Position numbers and translations under genes: made by a program. DNA of 33,094 nt from NCBI GenBank assembly GCA_036258175.1, contig DATAEE010000327.1:1-33094 (forward strand), read 5' to 3'. The notes under the pieces are model-generated. The model was not told where the DNA came from. It saw only the letters and a list, made by a program, of their open reading frames with translations, and made no database searches. Below, one piece after another: positions 6,463 to 13,853 of this stretch (within the stretch, counting starts at the first letter, position 1; each line of letters begins with the position of its first letter). This stretch comes from DATAEE01 sp036258175 (GTDB lineage: Bacteria > Acidobacteriota > Vicinamibacteria > Vicinamibacterales > 2-12-FULL-66-21).

Positions 6463-9189
6463 ATGCGCTGGATTCAGAAGCTTCGTCTTCGTCTCCGGTC
6501 GCTCTTGAGAAGCCGCCGCGTCGAGCAGGAGCTCGACGAGGAGCTTCAGTACCATCTCGATCACCTCGTCGATGACTACGTCGCACGAGGCATGACCCGC
6601 AAGGAAGCCTGGTACGCGGCGCGTCGCGAGATGGGCGCGATTGAGCCCCGGAAAGAGGAGTGCCGCGATGCACGCGGCCTGGCGCTCGTCGACAGCATTC
6701 GTCAGGACGTCACGTACGCGGTGCGCACGCTGCGGAAGTCGCCCGGCTTTGCTGGCGTCGCCATCCTCTCGCTCGCGCTCGGCATTGGAGCCAACACCGC
6801 GATATTCAGCCTGTGGAACGGCCTGCTGCGCTCCTCGCTGCCGGGCGTGGAAAAGCCCGAGGAGCTGGTCATGCTCTCCAATCCAGACGACTCGGGGAGT
6901 TGGACCGGCAATCTCGAAGGCCCCCGCTCGTGGCTCACCTACGGAGAATTCGAGCAGATGCGGGACCACGTCGAGGGCTTTTCGGTGGTCATGGCCTCGC
7001 AGAGCAGCCTGGGGACGTGGCAGGTCCGCCTCGAAGGCAGCGACTGGGAACAGGCGAACGGACGGTTCGTCTCAGGCGGATTCTTCCAGGTTCTCGGCGT
7101 CCGTCCCGCGATCGGCCGGCTCTTCACGCCCGCCGAGGACCGCACCGAGACGCCCCACGCGGTCCTGAGCCACAGCTACTGGCAGCGGCGCTTCGGCGGC
7201 CGACCAGACGTGCTCGGCAAGGCGCTCACGATCCGCAAGGTCACATTGACCGTCGTCGGCGTGGCGCCGCGCGGCTTCATCGGTGAGACCGCCGGACAGC
7301 AGCCGGACCTCTGGCTCCCGTTACGGATGCAACCCGCCCTGACACCAGGCCGCGATCGCCTGCACGATACGCCCCCCCAGAAGTCGATGTGGCTCCACCT
7401 GTTCGCGAGGCTGAAACCGGGAGTGACGTACGCTCAAGCCGAAGCTCAGTCCAACGCGGTCTTCCACGCCGGGTTGGAGTCCTTCTATGGTGCGGCCCTG
7501 GCGTCAGCTGAACGCCGGCGCGAACTTCTCGATCAACGTCTCGTCATTCGTTCAGGCGCGCGTGGGGCCTCGCCCACACGGTCCGAATTCTCCAGCTCAC
7601 TGACCGCGCTCCTGGCGGCCGTCGGCGTGCTCCTTCTGATCGCCTGCGCGAACATCGCCAATCTTCTGCTCGCGCGCGGCGCGGCGCGCAGGCCGGAAAT
7701 CGCACTGCGGATGTCGCTTGGCGCGAGCCGCGGGCGCGTCATTCGGCAGCTCGTCACCGAGAGCCTGGCGCTGGCGGCGATGGGCGCGGTCGCCGCCGCC
7801 GCGGTCGCCTACGTGCTCCACCCGGTACTGGTTCGGATGATCGTGGAATCCGACGAGGATTTCTTCATGACGTTCGCGCTGGACCCGGTGATGCTGCTGT
7901 TCCTCGTCGGGACGACCGTCGTTGCCGCGCTGTTGTTCGGCCTGTTTCCGGCATGGCAGGTCACACGGACCGACCCGGGAGCAAGTCTCAAGGAAGAGAG
8001 TCGCGGCGCGGTTGGCACACGCACCCAGACGCGTTCGGGCCGGCTGCTGGTCAGCCTGCAGCTCGCGCTTTCGCTGCCGTTGCTGGTCGGCGCCGGCCTG
8101 ATGGTGCGAACCGTCTACAACCTGCAGCGCGCAGACGTCGGATTCGCCGCCGAACGTCTGCTGCTGGTTCGGGTCGATTTGCGGGAGCCTGGCTATGAGG
8201 CCGCGCGTCGCGAGAGCGTGCTGCGGGAGCTCGTCGCGGAGATCGGCCGGATCCCAGGCGTGCGTGCGACGAGTTTTTCCCAGCTCGGTCTCTTCAGCGG
8301 CGGGGACTCGGTGGCGACGATCGACGTCGAGGGTTACACGGCCAGAGGAGACGATGACCGCGACGCCGCGTTCGATCGCGTCGGTCCGAAGTACTTCTCG
8401 ACGCTGGGTGTGGCGGTCATCCTGGGACGCGAGATTCTGGAGAGCGATCGCGGCGAGGCCCCCAGGGTCTGCGTGATCAACGAAGCCTTCGCCCAACAGT
8501 ATTTCGACCGGCGGAACCCTCTCGGCTTTCGCATAACTCTGGTCAACGACGACTCACGAGAGTCGTATCAGGTGGTGGGTGTTGCCAGGAACGTTCGCAT
8601 GCAGGGGCTGCGAGGTGAGGTCGAGCCGCGGTTCTATGTGCCGGAGTCGGAACTTAGTCCGACCTTTCTGATTCGAACCGCGACAGATGCTGCCCCGTTG
8701 ATGGAGGCCGTGCGAAGGACGATCCAGAGAGTGGACGCCGCCCTGCCCATCATCTCCGCGAGGTCGATCGAAGAGCAGATGGCGCCGTTGACGGCGCAGG
8801 ACCGCAGCACGGCACAGCTCGCCGCGGCCTTCGGAGGCGTTGCGCTGATGCTCGCGGCCATCGGCTTGTATGGCGTCCTTTCGTATGGCGTCGCGCGGCG
8901 CACGGCCGAAATCGCGGTCCGGATCGCGCTGGGAGCCCGGCCGGGGCGCGTGACCTCCATGATCCTCCGCGAGACCACCAGCCTCGTCGTCGTGGGTCTC
9001 GCGTTCGGCGGCGTCCTCGCGTACGCAGCGTCGCGTTTAATCAACAGTCGGCTATACGGCGTGACGCCGCAGGACCCGGCGACCCTCGTTATCGCCACCG
9101 TCGTGCTGTTGCTCGTGGCGCTCGGCGCCGCCTACGTGCCGGCGCATCGTGCGTCGAAACTCGATCCGATCGCGGCGCTGCGCGGCTAG
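6463..9189 (+). CDS. ADOP-type FtsX/MacB-like permease 2
   Basis: A 908-residue inner-membrane permease with two MacB/FtsX halves. The cytosolic prefix domain (residues about 15-75) contains the family motif RVEQELDEELQYHLDHL. A first membrane helix follows at about 95-118 (AGVAILSLALGIGANTAIFSLWN). The FtsX helix block carries LLLIACANIANLLLARGAARR, and the second half begins near RSGRLLVSLQLALSLPLLVGAG. The chain ends SKLDPIAALRG, the standard ADOP terminus. Start ATG 6463 has AAGGA a few bases upstream and lies 9 bp after padR, so the pair is one operon. No ATPase partner is encoded nearby. The transported substrate is unknown. Confidence 0.93.
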   Translation: MRWIQKLRLRLRSLLRSRRVEQELDEELQYHLDHLVDDYVARGMTRKEAWYAARREMGAIEPRKEECRDARGLALVDSIRQDVTYAVRTLRKSPGFAGVAILSLALGIGANTAIFSLWNGLLRSSLPGVEKPEELVMLSNPDDSGSWTGNLEGPRSWLTYGEFEQMRDHVEGFSVVMASQSSLGTWQVRLEGSDWEQANGRFVSGGFFQVLGVRPAIGRLFTPAEDRTETPHAVLSHSYWQRRFGGRPDVLGKALTIRKVTLTVVGVAPRGFIGETAGQQPDLWLPLRMQPALTPGRDRLHDTPPQKSMWLHLFARLKPGVTYAQAEAQSNAVFHAGLESFYGAALASAERRRELLDQRLVIRSGARGASPTRSEFSSSLTALLAAVGVLLLIACANIANLLLARGAARRPEIALRMSLGASRGRVIRQLVTESLALAAMGAVAAAAVAYVLHPVLVRMIVESDEDFFMTFALDPVMLLFLVGTTVVAALLFGLFPAWQVTRTDPGASLKEESRGAVGTRTQTRSGRLLVSLQLALSLPLLVGAGLMVRTVYNLQRADVGFAAERLLLVRVDLREPGYEAARRESVLRELVAEIGRIPGVRATSFSQLGLFSGGDSVATIDVEGYTARGDDDRDAAFDRVGPKYFSTLGVAVILGREILESDRGEAPRVCVINEAFAQQYFDRRNPLGFRITLVNDDSRESYQVVGVARNVRMQGLRGEVEPRFYVPESELSPTFLIRTATDAAPLMEAVRRTIQRVDAALPIISARSIEEQMAPLTAQDRSTAQLAAAFGGVALMLAAIGLYGVLSYGVARRTAEIAVRIALGARPGRVTSMILRETTSLVVVGLAFGGVLAYAASRLINSRLYGVTPQDPATLVIATVVLLLVALGAAYVPAHRASKLDPIAALRG

Positions 9190-9324
9190 TCGGCTCGGGC
9201 TAAGTTGGCCACGCGGTTTCCGCTCAACGACCTGCCGTTGAAAAAGTGCGCGCGCGCGCAGGCGAAGTAAGTCCAGCCCACATCAAGTGAGGCAGATGTG
9301 CGGACCCACGCAGATCGGCCACAC

Positions 9325-10213
9325 CTATGGACCCAACCACTGGAAAGCCAGGACGGTGCGATCGTCCGACCAGCCTTCGATACCGGGCGGCCCATCGGCC
9401 TCGCGCGCGAAGGCCATGATCGCGTCGCAGACGGTCCCGGGCGCCTTCGGCGGTGGCACCTGATCGACGACGCTCGCCAGCAGGGCTTTCGAACATGCCG
9501 ACCGGCGGTCCGCCGCTATCCAGCACCTGCACTCCCTGCGGCCCGAAGATGACTCCCGGCGGGTGTCCAGCGTTCGCGTACGTCAGCGTGCCGCGTTGAG
9601 TATCCACCCGCGACACGAGACACGTCGCATAGGGCGTACCCTCGTTGTCCTCGTACAACGCGTCTGAAAGTGCCGTGAGCAGTTCGGCTGGATCGGTCGT
9701 CCGCGCCGCGGCGACGCGCAGCGCCGTTCGCACGAACGCCAGCAGGATAGCGGCGGGAATCCCCTTGCCCGAAATGTCACCGATGACGACCAGCATCGCG
9801 TCTTGCGCGATCGGCAGAAAGTCGTAAAAGTCTCCGCCGATCTCCCACGCGGATTCGAATCCTACCGCGCACGCGATCCCGTTGACCGTTCGTGGCTGGG
9901 ACGGCAGCAGGCGGCGCTGGATCTCGGCCGCGGCCGCCAGCTGCGTGCTGACGACGATTTGTTCACGCTCGAGCCGGTGGAGATCTGTGCGCGTTGTCCG
10001 CAAGTGCAGCCAGAGGTACGCCGTGACGCCCACCGCAGCCGCGAGGATCAGATCGGAGGCCTCGACGAGCTCCGGAACGGACGGTTTCATCCAACGCACG
10101 ATGACCAGCTCGAAGGCGTTCGCCACCACGTACGAGCCGAGAGCAACGCCGAGCGCCCATCCAGCCTCGACGACACACAACCGCCTTCGAGTTGGCCTCT
10201 CGACTCCCTTCAC
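9325..10213 (-). pseudogene. SpoIIE-type PP2C serine phosphatase with internal deletion
   Basis: Reading from GTG 10213, the protein has two membrane segments (about GWALGVALGSYVVANAFELV and LILAAAVGVTAYLWL). A coiled linker (LEREQIVVSTQLAAAAEIQRRLLP) and a PP2C domain follow, with IGGDFYDF and IGDISGKGIPAAILL metal-binding motifs intact. After GGPPVGMFES (near 9490) the frame goes astray. The rest of the domain resumes in another frame as LLASVVDQVPPP and continues to the typical ending WSDDRTVLAFQW, stopping at 9325-9327. The segment that should carry the LAPGDLLVLYSDGVTEA region, roughly 40-50 residues with a metal-binding Asp, is missing. Such phosphatases regulate anti-sigma or anti-anti-sigma partners. 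This copy should be inactive unless the deletion is an assembly error. Confidence 0.75.
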
Positions 10214-10302
10214 CCCAAGTGGTTGAGCACGCCTTGTGCCACTCCGCCTGGCCGGCAGCGACGGCGCGTTCTGGGGATTCAGGCCTCGTACGTTGATCGA
10301 GG

Positions 10303-11135
10303 GTGGCGGATTTGCTGCTGGGTCGCGACCATCGCCGATGCGCTTACAGGCGGTCGCTGGATCGCTCGACCGGTGCGAGTCCGGTCCAGTACCTGTACGA
10401 CGTTCCGATCGTCGCCGCCGGCGCGAGGTTTGGGATGGTCGGCGGACTGCTCGCTGCATTCACAGCGGTCCTGCTCTATCACTGGGCCAATCCTCACCTG
10501 CTGGCGTTTCGATACGAGCAGCTGGATCTCCTGCAGATTGCGGTGTTGATCGCCGCCGGAGTCCTCACGGCGAAGCTCACGGACGACGCCCGCCGCAAGC
10601 ACGTCCTGGCGATGACCGACGACCTGACCGGACTGCACAACCTGCGTTCGTTCGAGAACAGGCTGAGCGCGATGGTTCGTGCCTCACGCGACGCCCGAAC
10701 TCACCTTGCGATGCTGGTGCTCGATCTGGACCGGCTGAAGTCCCTCAATGACGTCTACGGGCATCTGACTGGCGCGGAGGCGGTCCGCACCGTGGGTCGC
10801 ATTCTTGCCGATCGGCTGCCACCCGATGCGTCGTGTGTCGATACGGAGGCGACGAGTTCGTGATCGCGCTTCCTCGCTGCGGTCCGTCCCGCGCCAAAGG
10901 GTTCGCAGAGGAGGTGAGGCGGCACGTGAATGAAACGACGCCAGTCCTCGCGGGCGTCTCCTTCGCCGCTGGTACCCTCTCGGTCAGCATCGGCGTAGCC
11001 TGCGCAGCGTTCCCCGCTGGCGCGCTCGATCAAACTGATGCCGAGGCCGGCGAAACGCTCTTTCGGCTGGCGGATGCCGCCTTATATCGCGCCAAGCGAG
11101 GCGGCCGGAACCACGTTCACATCTCTGCCTCGTGA
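10303..11135 (+). pseudogene. Membrane-associated GGDEF diguanylate cyclase, frameshifted
   Basis: The first part, from about 10303, has hydrophobic segments (VPIVAAGARFGMVGGLLAAFTAVLLYHW and LLQIAVLIAAGVLTAKL), then the GGDEF domain onset MTDDLTGLHNLRSFENRL and LVLDLDRLKSLNDVYGH. This frame ends at 10863 in unrelated residues. The second part resumes near 10833 in another frame with VCRYGGDEFVIALPR and runs to a natural end, LADAALYRAKRGGRNHVHI, at 11135. Loss of a single base around 10826-10834 would explain the break. An intact version would make cyclic-di-GMP from two GTP at the inner membrane. The beginning is poorly defined and residues before about 10380 may not be coding. It is divergent from the damaged PP2C gene. 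Confidence 0.72.
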
Positions 11136-11138
11136 CCG

Positions 11139-11582
11139 CTATTGCGATCGAGGCGCGACAGTCGCGCCCCATTCTTCCGGCGGCACGTCCGCTACGTGCT
11201 GCGAGAACGTCCAGCGGTGACCCTCCGGATCCTCAACGCTGTACTGCCGCTCACCGAACGGCATGTTGTGCGGTGTGCTGACGACTCGCGCGCCGGCGGC
11301 CTTCGCGCGCTCGAAATGCTGGTCGACGTTCTCGACGCTGACGTGCACGTATTGCGAAACCTCGCCGGCGCGCGGCGGACGGTACTCCGCCCCCTGCCGT
11401 CCGAGCATCAGGGCACCGTCGCCGACGATGAGCTGGGCATGGAACACGACGCCCTTCTGCTCCACGCGCAGGCGCTCGACGAAGCCGAAAGCCTGGCAGA
11501 GCCACTCGACCGCCTTGGCGACGTCGGCGTAGACGAGTATGGGAACGACGGAGGCGGCGGGCGCCGATGGATTCTCAGTCAC
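11139..11582 (-). CDS. VOC-family (glyoxalase/bleomycin-resistance-like) protein
   Basis: A 147-residue cytosolic protein with the paired beta-alpha-beta-beta-beta units of the vicinal oxygen chelate fold. It begins VVPILVYADVAKAVEWLCQAFGF, continues with HAQLIVGDGALMLG, and in the second half has YVHVSVENVDQHFERAKAAGARV and the closing GERQYSVEDPEGHRWTFSQHV. This resembles the PhnB/glyoxalase-like subgroup, whose members act as metal-dependent lyases, dioxygenases or ligand-binding proteins; the substrate cannot be inferred. The start is GTG. It ends 3 bp from the cyclase remnant (convergent) and is divergent from an AraC regulator, which suggests that regulator may control it. Confidence 0.88.
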   Translation of the reverse strand: MTENPSAPAASVVPILVYADVAKAVEWLCQAFGFVERLRVEQKGVVFHAQLIVGDGALMLGRQGAEYRPPRAGEVSQYVHVSVENVDQHFERAKAAGARVVSTPHNMPFGERQYSVEDPEGHRWTFSQHVADVPPEEWGATVAPRSQ

Positions 11583-11683
11583 CTCACGCCGTATTGTCCA
11601 CGGTCCGTTCAGCGCTTGCTTGTAGAAAAGTGACCTCCTATCCTGATGATGGCGTGCGTCTCATCCGACACGAGTCGCCGGGC

Positions 11684-12505
11684 ATGCGGTTCGAGCTGGC
11701 GTTCGCGGCGCCGGTCAGCACGCTCAGGAAGTACGTCCGGGAATACGTGGGCTGGGTCGACTGTTCGGGCACGCCGGTCAGCCGACGTGAGCTGCCCTCC
11801 GGCATCGTGCCGCTCATCATCAATTTCGGCGCGACGGTACGTGAGCGGAAGGCGGGCTCTGATCGATGGAACGCGTACGGCACGTTTACCGCGGGTCTTC
11901 ATGAAGCGTTCACGATTGTCGAGTCCGCCGGGCCGAATGTGGGCATACAGGTGAACTTCACCGCGATCGGGGCGCGTCTCTTCTACGATCGGCCGCTCGC
12001 CGAGCTCACGAATCGCACCGTCGAGCTCACCGACGTCTTCGGACGATCCGCCGATCGGTTGATGTCGCAGCTCAACGAGGCGCCATCCTGGGAGGAACGA
12101 TTCGCCATTCTCGATCGCGAGATCGGGTCGCGGACTGCATCTGCGCGGCGACCCGCACGCGTCATCGAGTGGGCGTGGGAAGAACTGTCGCGCACGCGTG
12201 GCCGCGTTCGAATCTCGGACCTAGTTCGCGAAGTGGGCTGGAGCGAGCGCCACTTTGCTGTTCAGTTTCGGGATCAGATCGGGCTCGCACCGAAGGCCCT
12301 CGCACGCCTCATGCGAATTGCGCACGCCGTTCGATCGTTGACGACCGATCCTTCACCCAACCTCGCCGACGTCGCGCAGATCTGCGGGTACTACGACCAG
12401 GCCCACTTCACGCGCGACTTCCGCTCGTTCGCCGGCACGACACCGACCGCGCTCCTCGCCAGCCGGTTTCCCGAACAGGCAGGATTTCGCGCCGATCGTC
12501 GGTGA
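11684..12505 (+). CDS. AraC-family transcriptional regulator
   Basis: From ATG 11684 this is a 273-residue regulator. The open frame extends to ATG 11567, which would add 39 residues and overlap the divergent VOC gene by 16 bp. I prefer 11684 because the family domain begins there (MRFELAFAAPVSTLRKYVREYVGW), but no strong ribosome site decides it. The N-terminal ligand or dimerisation domain covers about 1-150. The C-terminal double helix-turn-helix covers about 165-265 (VRISDLVREVGWSERHFAVQFRDQIGLAPKAL, then LADVAQICGYYDQAHFTRDFRSFAGTTP). It probably regulates itself and the divergent VOC protein; that is inferred from arrangement. Confidence 0.88.
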   Translation: MRFELAFAAPVSTLRKYVREYVGWVDCSGTPVSRRELPSGIVPLIINFGATVRERKAGSDRWNAYGTFTAGLHEAFTIVESAGPNVGIQVNFTAIGARLFYDRPLAELTNRTVELTDVFGRSADRLMSQLNEAPSWEERFAILDREIGSRTASARRPARVIEWAWEELSRTRGRVRISDLVREVGWSERHFAVQFRDQIGLAPKALARLMRIAHAVRSLTTDPSPNLADVAQICGYYDQAHFTRDFRSFAGTTPTALLASRFPEQAGFRADRR

Positions 12506-12565
12506 TTGCTCCGAGCGCCTGAGCCCCGGGCCCTCATGGCACCCACGCGCCAACTGGAGTCATGG

Positions 12566-13759
12566 TCACAACATCCGGAAGATCGATCCTTCCGGACGTC
12601 GGCGCTTGAACTCCCCATACCATCGGCACAGCCAGTAGAGCAGGACGAGGCCAATCAGCCAGAACACGTACATTCGCGGCAGCGTCGTCCCCGCCGGAAA
12701 GAAGCGGCCGATGGCGGCGTAAAGCCACAGATGTGCGAAGAAGAAGAACAACGGCACGCTCCCGAAGACCAGCAGCGGCCGGGCCCACGCCTGCTCGCCG
12801 ACGCGCCAGCGCTCGAAGGCGGCAAGCACCAGAAGATCGACGCCGAGAGTGAACAGAAGGAAAGTCAGGCTCGGCGGATATTTCACGAGATTGAAGAACC
12901 CGATCCATCCGGGCCGCGGCGGCAGCACGTTGCCGATTTCGGCAAGCGCGCGAATGATGCCGAACAGTCCCAGGAACAGAATGCCGGCGAGGGCGGCACG
13001 CCGGAACGCCGCCTCGCGATCGTCGAGCAGCCATCGTGCGAACGCCATCCCGAGGATCGTGCACGGCAGCCACGCGACCGCGGGATAGACGACAAGCAGA
13101 GAACCGGTCTGGCCCGGGATGAAGAGCAGCCGCAACAGTGGATGGAATGGGACGTCCGCCTGTGCGGGCGACGGCGTGATCCACTGGGCGACGAACGCGC
13201 CCGCGGCGGCCACGCCGACGAGCGCAGCCGGACGCAGCCGAACGAGCACACTCGCGAGGACGAGAGCCGCACCCAGGGCGTAGAGGACCCCAAGAATCAG
13301 GGACGGTACCGACCCGCCCCCGCCGGGTACGCGAACCCCATAGAACTCGACCCGCGTGGCATTTGCGAACGCGAACGAGGATGCGGGGATTTCGAGCACC
13401 TGACCCAGCAGGATGAGCACGAGACCCCGCCTGACGAAGTGCCGGACGATGCGGCCGGTCGACCGGTTGGCTTCGGCGCGGGCGGCGGCGAGCAGGGCCA
13501 TGCCGGCGCCCATCAGGAAGAAAAACCCGGGCGCGCAGGGATGAGTGACCAGGCGCGTCAGGAACGCGAGCGCATCGCCGCCGTAGTCGGGCAACGGCCG
13601 TCCCCAGAACTCGCCAGGGTGATTCTTGGCGATGAACCCACGCGCGTGGTCGATCGCCATCAGGGCGATGATCAGACCGCGGGTCGCATCAATCGATGGC
13701 AGACGCAGCCCACCGACTTTCGGGAGCTCTGCAATGGTCTGCCGTGATCGGGCGGTCAT
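12566..13759 (-). CDS. Multi-pass membrane protein, HGSNAT/DUF1624-like acyltransferase family
   Basis: A 397-residue protein from ATG 13759 with roughly ten hydrophobic helices. The N-terminus carries LRLPSIDATRGLIIALMAIDHARGFI, the signature of the heparan-alpha-glucosaminide N-acetyltransferase-like membrane family. A conserved histidine in DHARG and a second in the THPCAPGFFFLMGAGMALL helix fit the family. Relatives transfer acyl groups from cytosolic acyl-CoA to extracytoplasmic sugars; the bacterial substrate is unknown. The frame stays open to 13930, but that extension runs through a short-period repeat and the end of ADOP permease 3, so I reject it. The chosen ATG is itself the last unit of that repeat, and no normal ribosome site is visible. 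Confidence 0.82.
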   Translation of the reverse strand: MTARSRQTIAELPKVGGLRLPSIDATRGLIIALMAIDHARGFIAKNHPGEFWGRPLPDYGGDALAFLTRLVTHPCAPGFFFLMGAGMALLAAARAEANRSTGRIVRHFVRRGLVLILLGQVLEIPASSFAFANATRVEFYGVRVPGGGGSVPSLILGVLYALGAALVLASVLVRLRPAALVGVAAAGAFVAQWITPSPAQADVPFHPLLRLLFIPGQTGSLLVVYPAVAWLPCTILGMAFARWLLDDREAAFRRAALAGILFLGLFGIIRALAEIGNVLPPRPGWIGFFNLVKYPPSLTFLLFTLGVDLLVLAAFERWRVGEQAWARPLLVFGSVPLFFFFAHLWLYAAIGRFFPAGTTLPRMYVFWLIGLVLLYWLCRWYGEFKRRRPEGSIFRML

Positions 13760-13793
13760 CTGCGTATCTGCGTTTATCTGCGTTGATCTGCGG
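13757..13793 (-). repeat. Four-unit CGCAGAT direct repeat abutting a start codon
   Basis: On the minus strand CGCAGAT occurs four times within 37 bp, at 8-10-bp spacing. The last copy is followed by G, creating the ATG of the acyltransferase-like gene at 13759. The same unit occurs at 21.7 kb in the window, so this is a dispersed short-period repeat family rather than a chance run. Confidence 0.75.
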
Positions 13794-13853
13794 CTTTGTC
13801 CTGAAGCCGCGTTGAAGCTGCTCTGAAGATCGCGTGAAGAAACTGTAGATGGG

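Noticed and set aside
9190..9324. A possible short gene or promoter between ADOP permease 2 and the phosphatase remnant
   Set aside because: The 135 bp contain only a GC-alternating run and no framed start with a ribosome site; I see nothing definite.
12506..13747. A 413-codon plus-strand frame opposite the membrane acyltransferase-like gene
   Set aside because: Its product is a charged, hydrophilic mix typical of the reverse of membrane helices. The minus strand has the family signature and membrane pattern.
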